Assembly (NCBI RefSeq): GCF_029207565.1
Contig: NZ_JANCMW010000003.1
Span: 62,001 to 126,000, forward strand
Direction of reading: 5' to 3'
From: Marinobacter iranensis
GTDB lineage: Bacteria; Pseudomonadota; Gammaproteobacteria; Pseudomonadales; Oleiphilaceae
DNA: 64,000 nucleotides
Under the pieces are notes generated by a model. The model did not search any database. It had not been told where the DNA came from and saw nothing but the letters and a program-made list of their open reading frames with translations. This document shows positions 9,094 to 18,490 of the stretch, piece by piece. Every line of letters starts with the position of its first letter. The stretch's first letter is position 1. Position numbers and translations under genes: made by a program.

Positions 9094-11241
9094 TCAGTGC
9101 CTTACCCGATTGATATGGGTAACAGCGCGAATATTCCGGATCCGCCGCATAACCCTGGCAAGGTGCCGGCGCCCGTTCACATGCACCACCAGGCTGACAA
9201 TGCCCAGCTTGGCGTTCTGTTCTTCCACGTTGATGCGCTCAATGTTGCCGTCTGCCATGGCAACGGCATTGGCAAGTTCCGCAATCACCCCACGCTGGCG
9301 CTCGAGTTCTACCCGCAGCTCAACGGAAAATTCGTTGGCAATGTCCTTGGCCCACTTCAGGTGAGTCAGTCGCGCTCTTCCCTCACCGCCTTCCGGCAAC
9401 CGGGAGCAGGTATCCGAGTGAATCACCATGCCGTTGCCGGAGTCCATGATACCAACGACAGGGTCACCGGGAATGGGCTTGCAGCAGCTCGCAAACCGAA
9501 CCAACAGGCCCTCGGTGCCACGAATGGTGACCGGGCTGTTGTCGGCCTTGTCCATGATCGGCGCTGATGCGGTGTCCGAGGCTTCGTCCTCAGTGCTGCC
9601 GCTGACCAGTTGACGGGCCACCAGATAGGCCATGCGGTTGCCAAGGCCGATGTCGCTGATCAGGTCCTCGAAACTGTCCACCTGGTTGTGGCTGACCACC
9701 GCCTGGACCTGTTGTTCACCGATCTTCGACAAACTGGTTCCGAAGCCCTTGAGGGATTTCTTGAGCAGGGTCTTGCCCAGATCCAGGGATTCGGCCCGCT
9801 TCTGATTCTTGAGGACGTGGCGAATACTGCTGCGAGCCTTGCCGGTGACCACGAAGCTTAGCCACGCGGGATTTGGCCGCGCACCGGGTGCGGTAATGAT
9901 CTCGACGGTCTGGCCGCTTTGCAGGGGCTGGCTCAGGGAGCCGAGATTGCGGTTTATGCGGCAAGCCACACAAGCGTTACCGATGTCGGTATGGATGGCG
10001 TAGGCGAAATCCACCGGTGTGGCACCGCTGGGCAACTCCATGATCTTGCCCTTGGGCGTAAACACATAGATCTCGTCCGGGAACAGGTCCACCTTCACGT
10101 GCTCAATGAACTCCAGGGAGTCGTCCGCACGCTCCCGCATTTCCATCAGGCCCTGCACCCAGCGGTCCACCCGTGACTGATTAACGCTGGTGACACTGGA
10201 AGGCTCATTCTTGTACATCCAATGGGCCGCAATACCATTGTTGGCAATGTGCTCCATCTCCTCGGTGCGGATCTGGATTTCGATATTCACATGCATGCCA
10301 AACAGCGTGGTGTGCAGGGACTGGTAGCCATTGGCCTTGGGCATGGCGATGTAGTCCTTGAAACGCCCTGGCAGCGGCTTGTAGAGACTGTGCACGGCAC
10401 CAAGGATGCGGTAGCAGTCGTCTTCGGTGTCGGTGATGATGCGGAAGGCGTACACGTCCATGATTTCATGGAAGGACTTCTGCTTGAACTTCATCTTGTT
10501 GTAGATGCTGTTCAGGTGTTTTTCCCGGCCCAGTATCCGGCCTGGCAGGCTGCGCTCCTCCAGTTTTTCCTGCAGCTTGCCACGGATATCGTCGATGATT
10601 TCCCGGTGACTGCCCCGTAGCTTCGCCACGGCCTTGGAGATGTATTTCGACCGCATCGGGTATAGCGAGGAAAACCCCAGGTCTTCCAGCTCGGTGCAGA
10701 TGGAGTGCATGCCCAGCCGGTTGGCAATCGGCGCGTAGATATCCAGGGTTTCGTTGGCAATGCGCTGGCGTTTCTCGTAGGGCATGGGCCCCAGGGTGCG
10801 CATGTTGTGCAGGCGGTCCGCCAGTTTGACCAGGATCACGCGAATATCACGCGCCATGGCCAGGGTCATCTTCTGGAAGTTTTCGGCCTGGGCCTCGGCA
10901 CGGGAACGGAATTCAATCTGGGTCAGCTTACTGACGCCATCCACCAACTCCGCCACATCCTCGCCAAACTGCTCTGACAACGCATCCTTGGGGATACCGG
11001 TATCTTCAATAACATCGTGGAGCATGGCCGCCATCAGGCTCTGGTGGTCCAGCTTCAGGCCAGCGAGGATACGGGCAACCGCCAGGGGGTGGGTAATGTA
11101 ACGGTCACCGCTTTTGCGCATCTGCCCTTCGTGGGCCTGTTCGGCATAATAGTAGGCTCTTCGCACCTGGTTGATGCGATTGGTATCAAGATAGGTGCTG
11201 AGTTCATTGGCCAGCACATCAACCGTTGCCTCTGCCGACAC
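9094..11241 (-). CDS. spoT: Bifunctional (p)ppGpp synthetase/hydrolase SpoT
   Basis: 715 residues from a GTG at 11241. The HD hydrolase domain is intact (HDVIEDT at residues 75-81), followed by the synthetase domain ([16 protein letters not shown]), TGS domain ([12 protein letters not shown]) and C-terminal ACT domain, so it should both make and degrade ppGpp. The start matters: an open frame reaches back to an ATG at 11325, but it runs through a strong terminator (11274-11302). GGAGG four bases upstream supports the GTG start downstream of that hairpin. The locus order gmk-rpoZ-spoT-ridA is standard. Confidence 0.95.
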   Translation of the reverse strand: MSAEATVDVLANELSTYLDTNRINQVRRAYYYAEQAHEGQMRKSGDRYITHPLAVARILAGLKLDHQSLMAAMLHDVIEDTGIPKDALSEQFGEDVAELVDGVSKLTQIEFRSRAEAQAENFQKMTLAMARDIRVILVKLADRLHNMRTLGPMPYEKRQRIANETLDIYAPIANRLGMHSICTELEDLGFSSLYPMRSKYISKAVAKLRGSHREIIDDIRGKLQEKLEERSLPGRILGREKHLNSIYNKMKFKQKSFHEIMDVYAFRIITDTEDDCYRILGAVHSLYKPLPGRFKDYIAMPKANGYQSLHTTLFGMHVNIEIQIRTEEMEHIANNGIAAHWMYKNEPSSVTSVNQSRVDRWVQGLMEMRERADDSLEFIEHVKVDLFPDEIYVFTPKGKIMELPSGATPVDFAYAIHTDIGNACVACRINRNLGSLSQPLQSGQTVEIITAPGARPNPAWLSFVVTGKARSSIRHVLKNQKRAESLDLGKTLLKKSLKGFGTSLSKIGEQQVQAVVSHNQVDSFEDLISDIGLGNRMAYLVARQLVSGSTEDEASDTASAPIMDKADNSPVTIRGTEGLLVRFASCCKPIPGDPVVGIMDSGNGMVIHSDTCSRLPEGGEGRARLTHLKWAKDIANEFSVELRVELERQRGVIAELANAVAMADGNIERINVEEQNAKLGIVSLVVHVNGRRHLARVMRRIRNIRAVTHINRVRH

Positions 11242-11273
11242 CGCGCCTCCGTGGGAATCATAAATGTCAGGGA

Positions 11274-11302
11274 TAAAAAAACCCGAATGCATGCATTCGG
11301 GT
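11274..11302 (-). terminator. Intrinsic terminator between rpoZ and spoT
   Basis: A perfect 22-base palindrome (11281-11302, arms ACCCGAATGCA/TGCATTCGGGT) followed on the minus strand by seven T. It lies 116 bases after the rpoZ stop and about 33 bases before the spoT GTG start. It should terminate or attenuate gmk-rpoZ transcription before spoT. Confidence 0.9.
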
Positions 11303-11417
11303 CCTTCCGACGTTCTTCCGGTCATGTCTATAGATACACTATAAAACCGAAAGAACAGATTTCAATGCCTTAAACGGGTTACTGGAAAATATTCCCGTCT
11401 CCAGCACTCTATCAACC

Positions 11418-11630
11418 TTACTCGTCGTCATCCTCATTGAGAAGATCGCGAGTGATCTTGCCTTCGGCGATTTCGCGCAGGGCAATAACGGTTGGCTTGT
11501 CGTTCTCTTCGGCGACCAGTGGCTCAAAGCCCTTGGTTGCGATCTGGCGGGCGCGCTTGGTGGCCAGCATAACCAGCTGGAACCGGTTATCAACGTTTTC
11601 AAGGCAATCTTCAACGGTAACTCGTGCCAT
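11418..11630 (-). CDS. rpoZ: RNA polymerase omega subunit
   Basis: 70 residues. Starts [20 protein letters not shown] and contains RARQIATKG, diagnostic of omega, which helps assemble RNA polymerase and in enterobacteria forms part of a ppGpp-binding site. The tail is acidic (NEDDDE), as in marine relatives. It follows gmk by about 90 bases and is separated from spoT by a terminator. Confidence 0.97.
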   Translation of the reverse strand: MARVTVEDCLENVDNRFQLVMLATKRARQIATKGFEPLVAEENDKPTVIALREIAEGKITRDLLNEDDDE

Positions 11631-11722
11631 AACATCCCCGACAATAGCAAAAATGACTGATTTCAGCAGACCGCGTAGTGTAATGCGACCGGCTCAATTT
11701 GTATACAGGTAAAACTCGACCT

Positions 11723-13337
<1,615 letters not shown>

Positions 13338-13499
13338 GGTGACTCCGCGTTTGGGAAGAAGCAGAATTTCAGTTTAGCAGGCCGACTGCCCCAACATCGA
13401 ACAGACGCCCCAGACTGCGTGTTATACTCCGCAATCTTTCGATATTGCAATCGACCGGGCGATCACCCCGGACACTCACCACTGATACCAGGAATGATT

Positions 13500-14216
13500 A
13501 TGAGACCGAGCGGAAGAACGCCGGAACAATCCCGCGATATTCGCATCACGCGCCACTACACCCGCCACGCCGAAGGTTCCGTGCTGGTGGAATTCGGCGA
13601 CACCAAGGTGATCTGCACCGCCTCAATCGAGAACAAGGTTCCACCCTTCCTGCGCGGTGAAGGCAAGGGCTGGATCACCGCCGAGTACGGCATGCTGCCC
13701 CGCTCCACTGGCAGCCGTATGGGCCGGGAAGCCGCACGCGGCAAACAGGGTGGCCGTACCGTGGAAATCCAGCGCCTGATCGGCCGCTCCCTGCGCGCCG
13801 CCGTGGACCTGAGCGCCCTGGGCGAGCATTCCATCACCATCGACTGTGACGTCATCCAGGCTGACGGCGGCACTCGCACGGCGGCCATTACCGGTGGCTG
13901 TGTGGCGCTTGTCGACGCGCTGAACCATCTGGTGAAAGAAGGTCGACTGAAGAAGTCGCCGCTGAAGCAGATGATTGCGGCGTTTTCCGTGGGTGTCTAC
14001 AAGGGCACGCCGGTGCTGGACCTGGATTATCCAGAGGATTCCGAAGCCGAAACCGACATGAATGTAATCATGACCGACCAGGGTGGTTTCATTGAGATTC
14101 AGGGAACTGCAGAGGGTGCGCCTTTTGAGCAGGAAGAGCTGGATGGGATGTTGAAGCTGGCCAAGTTGGGCATTTCGCAGTTGTTTGAGGCGCAGAAGGC
14201 GGCTTTGGAAGCTTAG
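13500..14216 (+). CDS. rph: Ribonuclease PH
   Basis: 238 residues from ATG 13500, preceded by AGGA at 13490-13493; another in-frame ATG at 13494 is too close to that site. Motifs [24 protein letters not shown] and [20 protein letters not shown] identify RNase PH, a phosphorolytic 3'-5' exoribonuclease that trims tRNA 3' ends. Unlike E. coli K-12, where rph is frameshifted and affects pyrE, this copy is intact. Confidence 0.97.
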   Translation: MRPSGRTPEQSRDIRITRHYTRHAEGSVLVEFGDTKVICTASIENKVPPFLRGEGKGWITAEYGMLPRSTGSRMGREAARGKQGGRTVEIQRLIGRSLRAAVDLSALGEHSITIDCDVIQADGGTRTAAITGGCVALVDALNHLVKEGRLKKSPLKQMIAAFSVGVYKGTPVLDLDYPEDSEAETDMNVIMTDQGGFIEIQGTAEGAPFEQEELDGMLKLAKLGISQLFEAQKAALEA

Positions 14217-14230
14217 AGCCAATGCTTGAT

Positions 14231-14264
14231 TGTCGGATTACGGCTTCGCCTAATCCGACCTACG
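14231..14264 (+). repeat. REP-like hairpin, copy 1
   Basis: A 34-base palindromic unit: GTCGGATTA (14232-14240) pairs with TAATCCGAC (14251-14259), with an inner GGC/GCC pair. It occurs again, reverse-complemented, at 39980-40013. It lies just after the rph stop, 34 bases before a long inverted-repeat element. Confidence 0.9.
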
Positions 14265-14297
14265 GTTTGCGGTTAACTCTGGAGTCTGGGTGGACTT

Positions 14298-14395
14298 GGG
14301 GAGATGGGCCTTCCCGGACCGTCTCCGGCCAGGGATGGCCGGAGTCGAGCGCACAGGGATGTGCTTGTAGCGTGTCCGGGAAGGCCCATCTCCCC
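14298..14395 (-). repeat. Long inverted-repeat element with shared core, copy 1
   Basis: Perfect 22-base arms (14298-14319 and 14374-14395) enclose a 54-base core. The core contains a nine-base-pair hairpin CTCCGGCCA/TGGCCGGAG with loop GGGA, then TCGAGCGCACAGGGA and TAGCGTGT. The core, read on the minus strand, matches the plus-strand cores at 24569-24622 and 39878-39930, while the arm sequences differ. It lies between convergent rph and crc-like genes. Confidence 0.88.
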
Positions 14396-14415
14396 GAGAC
14401 CGCTTACTCCAAAAT

Positions 14416-15222
14416 TTACAATCCAATCTCGATATCGTAATCCATGATCACCGGCGCGTGATCGGAGAATCGGGTGCTGTCGTCGATCCAGCCGTCGCGG
14501 ATGGTCTTGCGGATGCCCGGTGTCAGCAACTGGTAATCCACACGGATACCGGCGTTCCTGCGGGACCCCTCCGCCTGCTCGGGCCACCAGGTGTACTGGT
14601 TGCTCTGCTTGTTAATATCACGGAATGCATCAACACAGCCCATTTCATCAAACAGGCGATCCAGCCATGCCCGCTCATGGGGCAGAAAACCGGAGAAGTC
14701 CAGCTTGTGGTATAGCGGGCTGGCGTCGGTTACGTGGTGGGCTGTCTGCAGGTTGGCGCAGAAGATGAACTGGCGGCGCTTGCGCAGGGTTTTCTGCATA
14801 TGGAGGCCAAAGGCTTCCATAAAGTCGTCTTTGTGGTCGAGTACGGTCAGGTCATCTTCGCCAATCGGCTCCTCTTCCCGACCCAGGGCGCAGGGAGAGA
14901 GAACGCAGGCAACGGATACCTTGTCGAAATCCGCCTGAATGAAGCGGCCCTCGCGGTCGGCTTGCTCATTGGCGAAACCGTACATGATTGCTTTCGGGAA
15001 GTGACGGGTGTAGATGCCGACACCACCGTCCTCGTTGCGCTCGCCGTCGATGAAATAGGCTTCGTAGCCCTCCGGGATCAGGTTGTAGTCCTCGACCTCG
15101 TAGGCCCGCATGCGGTGGTCCTGAACACAGACCACGTCAGCGTCCTGCCTGGCCAGCCATTCAAAGAAACCTTTTTCAACAGCCTGGGCCAGACCGTTGA
15201 CGCTGATTGTTACTACCCGCAT
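14416..15222 (-). CDS. crc: Crc-like catabolite repression protein (EEP/exonuclease III fold)
   Basis: 268 residues, similar throughout to exonuclease III but closer to Pseudomonas Crc. The ExoIII catalytic set is incomplete: Glu34 is Asp35 (VCVQDHR), and the Asp-x-Asn motif is Asn157-x-Gln159 (CANLQ). Asn9, Asp229 and the SDHAP segment (253-257) remain. Crc of Pseudomonas likewise lacks nuclease activity and instead acts with Hfq on A-rich mRNA sites. The rph/crc/pyrE position, with crc divergent from pyrE, matches the Pseudomonas locus as I recall it. Database annotation may call it xthA; I think Crc-like is better but unproven. Confidence 0.75.
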   Translation of the reverse strand: MRVVTISVNGLAQAVEKGFFEWLARQDADVVCVQDHRMRAYEVEDYNLIPEGYEAYFIDGERNEDGGVGIYTRHFPKAIMYGFANEQADREGRFIQADFDKVSVACVLSPCALGREEEPIGEDDLTVLDHKDDFMEAFGLHMQKTLRKRRQFIFCANLQTAHHVTDASPLYHKLDFSGFLPHERAWLDRLFDEMGCVDAFRDINKQSNQYTWWPEQAEGSRRNAGIRVDYQLLTPGIRKTIRDGWIDDSTRFSDHAPVIMDYDIEIGL

Positions 15223-15302
15223 ACGTGTTCCCTGATTCGGTTTGTGTGTATGATACCGGTTTTACGCGTTAATTAAAGATCCAACCCGCCAGAAGCCTTG
15301 TC

Positions 15303-15941
15303 ATGCACGACTATCAGCAACAGTTCATTGAATTCGCCATTCGCCGCAACGTTCTTCGCTTCGGCGAGTTTACGCTTAAATCCGGTCGCACCAGCCCCTA
15401 TTTTTTCAACGCGGGGCTCTTCAATACCGGGGAGGATCTGCTTGAGTTAAGCAAGGCTTATGCCGCCGCGCTCCAGCGTAGTGGGCTGGATTATGACATT
15501 ATTTTCGGGCCTGCCTATAAGGGCATACCGTTGGCGACGGTCACCGCCATGGCGCTGGCCTCTGAGGGCAACAACAAGCCGTTTGCCTTCAACCGAAAAG
15601 AAAAGAAGGAACACGGTGAGGGTGGCAACATCGTGGGTGCCCCGCTGCAGGGTAAAGTGCTGATTGTTGACGATGTCATCACAGCTGGCACCGCCATCCG
15701 TGAATCCATGGAACTGATTCGCAGTGCCGGAGCAGAACCAGCCGGCGTGCTGATCGCCCTGGACCGCCAGGAACGGGGCGCCGGAGAACTATCTGCCATC
15801 CAGGAAGTCAAAGAGGAGTTTGGCATTCCTGTGGTCAGCATTATCAGGCTTGAACAGGTGCTTGACTACCTGCAAGCCAGTCCCGGGTTCGAGAAGCATG
15901 CTGAGAAAGTTGCTGCCTACCGGGATAAGTACGGGGTCTGA
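15303..15941 (+). CDS. pyrE: Orotate phosphoribosyltransferase
   Basis: 212 residues, usual length. Transfers phosphoribose from PRPP to orotate in pyrimidine synthesis. [13 protein letters not shown] near the N terminus binds orotate; [13 protein letters not shown] is the PRPP-binding motif. The ribosome binding site is weak (AGAAGCC). Divergent from the Crc-like gene across an 80-base gap. Confidence 0.97.
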   Translation: MHDYQQQFIEFAIRRNVLRFGEFTLKSGRTSPYFFNAGLFNTGEDLLELSKAYAAALQRSGLDYDIIFGPAYKGIPLATVTAMALASEGNNKPFAFNRKEKKEHGEGGNIVGAPLQGKVLIVDDVITAGTAIRESMELIRSAGAEPAGVLIALDRQERGAGELSAIQEVKEEFGIPVVSIIRLEQVLDYLQASPGFEKHAEKVAAYRDKYGV

Positions 15942-16020
15942 AACCGGGCATGGCTTATCGTTCAGCTTTTGTTATGCTTCCTGACACCATTCGTTTTTAG
16001 CGGAGCACCAGACTTTAATC

Positions 16021-16668
16021 ATGAACCGTCTGACCAGGTTTTCAATCGCTGTAACTGCTGTGGCGACTCTGATGTCTGCCTCGATTGCAGAAGCGACGAT
16101 GTACCGTTATACGGATGAAAACGGCCAGGTCGTCATCAGTAATACCATTCCCCAGGAAGCCACAGAGCGGGGCTACGACATCCTCAACAGTAATGGCCGG
16201 GTCATTGAAACGATTGACCCCGCGCCCACTGAAGAGGAAATCGCTGCCAGGGAAGCCGAAGAGCAACGCCAGGAGGAAGCGGCACGCCAGCGCGAACTCG
16301 ACCGCAAACTCCTGGAACGTTACAGCCACCCCGACGAAGCCGTGCGCGCCATGCACCGGAAGATTCGTGAGTTGCAGGGACTGAACCAGCTCAAAAGGGG
16401 CAACATTTCGGTGATTGTCAGTCAGCTCGACAGCGAGCAGAGCCGGGCTGCTAACCTCGAACGTTCCGGTCGCGACATACCGGAAGCCACACTGGAAAAG
16501 ATTCGGCGGCTTGAAGCCCAGATTCGCGACATCGAACGGGAAATCAACTCACAAAATGCCGATATAAAAGCGTTGCGTGAGCGGTTCGAGGCTGATATCG
16601 AGAGACTTGAGGAAATTACGGGCGAGGAACGAACCGTTCCGCTCGATCCCGATGACGCAGGGCAATAG
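16021..16668 (+). CDS. Secreted DUF4124 protein with coiled coil
   Basis: 215 residues. An N-terminal signal peptide (about residues 1-25) is followed by a DUF4124 domain (MYRYTDENGQVVISNTIP). The rest is highly charged and helical, with long Glu/Arg-rich stretches that look like coiled coil. Probably periplasmic; function unknown. Followed by a bidirectional terminator. Confidence 0.82.
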   Translation: MNRLTRFSIAVTAVATLMSASIAEATMYRYTDENGQVVISNTIPQEATERGYDILNSNGRVIETIDPAPTEEEIAAREAEEQRQEEAARQRELDRKLLERYSHPDEAVRAMHRKIRELQGLNQLKRGNISVIVSQLDSEQSRAANLERSGRDIPEATLEKIRRLEAQIRDIEREINSQNADIKALRERFEADIERLEEITGEERTVPLDPDDAGQ

Positions 16669-16691
16669 CTGTCAGGACGGGATACGGACAC

Positions 16692-16724
16692 GAAAAGGTC
16701 ACCACGAGGGTGACCTTTTCTTTT
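16692..16724. terminator. Bidirectional terminator
   Basis: A 12-base-pair stem, GAAAAGGTCACC (16692-16703)/GGTGACCTTTTC (16709-16720), between the convergent DUF4124 and phasin-like genes. T/A-rich arms supply U-tracts in both directions. Confidence 0.85.
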
Positions 16725-16749
16725 GCTTCCAGAAAACCCCGACTGCCAA

Positions 16750-17172
16750 TCAGGCAGTAGCAGGAGTCTTCTTGGCAGTGCTGGTGCTCTTGCGGGCTGT
16801 GGTTTTGCGTGCAGCCGGCTTCTTGGCCTGGGCAGTGGCCTTGGTTGACTGGGCAACGCTGGTCACATCGTCCGCTGCGTCGGCAACGGCATCTGCGCCT
16901 TCAGCCGCTTCTTTCTCGAGCTTGGCAACCAGATCGGCGGCAAAGCTGCTGAAACGGCTGTTCAGGCTACGCAGTTGCTCGAACAGGTTCTCGCTATAAC
17001 CATAGTAACGGGTGCGAAGGGTCTTGACGCTGTATTCGCGAGCTTCGGATTCCAGCTTTTCCGCATATTCGAAAGGCTTGGAAGCCAGTTTCTTCTGCTG
17101 TTCTTCCGCAGCATTGATACCTTTCTCTACGATGTCCTGAAGTTGTTCCTGATAGGTCTTGAGTTTACCCAT
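16750..17172 (-). CDS. Phasin-like protein with Lys/Ala-rich histone-H1-like tail
   Basis: 140 residues from ATG 17172 (AGGAGAG upstream); the frame stays open 5' but without support. Residues 1-90 are amphipathic helix (QEQLQDIVEKGINAAEEQQK), resembling phasins that coat polyhydroxyalkanoate granules. Residues from about 115 on are Lys/Ala/Thr/Pro-rich (KKPAARKTTARKSTSTAKK), like histone H1-type tails. This combination is known from PhaF-type phasins, which bind both granules and DNA. No PHA synthesis gene is in the window, so the granule role is inferred from composition only. Confidence 0.65.
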   Translation of the reverse strand: MGKLKTYQEQLQDIVEKGINAAEEQQKKLASKPFEYAEKLESEAREYSVKTLRTRYYGYSENLFEQLRSLNSRFSSFAADLVAKLEKEAAEGADAVADAADDVTSVAQSTKATAQAKKPAARKTTARKSTSTAKKTPATA

Positions 17173-17509
17173 GATGACTCTCCTGAGGTTGTGGATGCGT
17201 GGTTTGAAAATTTGCATCGTTAGCGTCGGTAAACCGCTACCGACTTCTGATCACACTTCGGAGGTTACGGTCAAAAATTAGAATGTTCATACTAAAATCG
17301 GAATCATATTCATCAGTTAGGAGAGAGAACCTGCTTGTCTCGGAATTTACCGATTGTTCACTTGATGATTTTTCCAGAATCGGCATAATCGGCGCCTTGA
17401 ATTGAGAATGCCCGTCTCCCTGTATTATTCAGGCCTCGCTTTTGACGCACCCCGATGTGTTTAAAAAAAGAACCAACGTTGCGCTGACAACCGGATTGCG
17501 AGATATACC
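17173..17509. other. Intergenic region between divergent genes
   Basis: 337 bases between the phasin-like gene (minus) and the lipoprotein gene (plus). AT-rich in the middle (about 17270-17320), as expected of promoters for both. A short hairpin GTCGGTA/TACCGAC (17225-17244) falls in the presumed 5' leader of the phasin-like gene. No supported coding frame and no clear consensus promoter. Confidence 0.5.
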
Positions 17510-18028
17510 ATGCCAGGCAAGAACATCAGCCAAGGGGCCGCAGGCCAACCAAACCCCTGGAAACTGATCCTGCTCGGACTGTTCGTTATCGGACTGACAG
17601 GCTGCCTGGAAGACTCCGGAGCATCTCGGGCAGCATCCAGCCAGGCTAATGAGGTGTCTGAAAAACGCCTGAACAACGCCGTCTCCTCTTTCCGTGACAC
17701 TCTCGGGCAGCCAGGAGAGGAATCAGGAGGGACATCCGTATCCAGCGGCGAAGAACCACTGACTACGCCCCCGACCCTGCACTGGGAAGCGCCACTAACC
17801 AGGGAAGACGGCTCCCGCCTCTACTCCAGCGACATAAGTGGCTATCGCATCTACTACCGGCTGCGCCATCAAGATGAATTCGACGTTATTCCACTACCCG
17901 GCAGCACTGATACCACATACCCCCTTGAGGACTTTCCTCCTGGGGCCTACGAATTCAGTATCACCACGCTTGATGACAGCGGCCTGGAAAGCAAGCGCTC
18001 CGACGCCGTCACCGTTGACCTGATCTGA
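17510..18028 (+). CDS. Lipoprotein with fibronectin type III-like domain
   Basis: 172 residues. A hydrophobic segment ending in the lipobox LTGC (about residues 28-32) marks a lipoprotein. After a Ser/Gly/Glu-rich linker, the C-terminal ~85 residues resemble a fibronectin type III domain (ISGYRIYYRL, GAYEFSITTLDDSGLESKRS). Probably envelope-anchored and involved in adhesion or protein contact; specific role unknown. Convergent with the DUF2782 gene, which ends six bases away. Confidence 0.75.
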   Translation: MPGKNISQGAAGQPNPWKLILLGLFVIGLTGCLEDSGASRAASSQANEVSEKRLNNAVSSFRDTLGQPGEESGGTSVSSGEEPLTTPPTLHWEAPLTREDGSRLYSSDISGYRIYYRLRHQDEFDVIPLPGSTDTTYPLEDFPPGAYEFSITTLDDSGLESKRSDAVTVDLI

Positions 18029-18033
18029 GCGGG

Positions 18034-18366
18034 CTACCAGCTGAAAATAACCCAACTGGGCACCAGCATGTCGGTCTCACTCTCACGAATCCAGCCGCCG
18101 CCATCTGCGGGCACCAGATAGTATTCGGGGCCCACTTCCGGCACCACCTTGATCTCCATCAGTTGACCGTTCACCCGGTATTCGTAGAACACTTCGTTGT
18201 CACCGGGGCGGATAACAATCTGCGGCCCTTCCGAAGATGGCTGATAATCGGACACTACCAGAGGGACTTTTGGTGTCTGTACAATATCCTGTTCATCCTG
18301 GGCCATCACAGGCCCACAAAGCATACCCAACACAAGACCCGAGCAGGCGATACGTTTCATTTTCAT
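18034..18366 (-). CDS. Periplasmic DUF2782 protein
   Basis: 110 residues with a signal peptide ending around AQDEQ (residue 22). The core IVIRPGDNEVFYEYRVNGQ and the YYLVPADGGGW segment fit DUF2782, a small family usually found divergent from polA, as here. Function unknown. An alternative start two codons in (second Met) is possible. Confidence 0.8.
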   Translation of the reverse strand: MKMKRIACSGLVLGMLCGPVMAQDEQDIVQTPKVPLVVSDYQPSSEGPQIVIRPGDNEVFYEYRVNGQLMEIKVVPEVGPEYYLVPADGGGWIRESETDMLVPSWVIFSW

Positions 18367-18490
18367 GGTACTCTTCGGTTCTGTTTAAAGACGTGCAAAG
18401 CCGCACTGGTATCACGGAAAATGCACACCGTTAGTGCCAGAGTTGCACAAGCCAATCAACGCTTCAATCAGAATCCGGATCCGTTTTGAT

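Noticed and set aside
11241..11325. ATG 11325 or 11292 as the spoT start
   Set aside because: Both lie in or before a perfect terminator palindrome; GTG 11241 with GGAGG is after it and gives the normal SpoT N terminus.
17335..17385. Possible 16-codon TTG-start peptide after AGGAGAG at 17319
   Set aside because: Start spacing is poor, no ATG, no terminator directly after, and nothing else supports translation.
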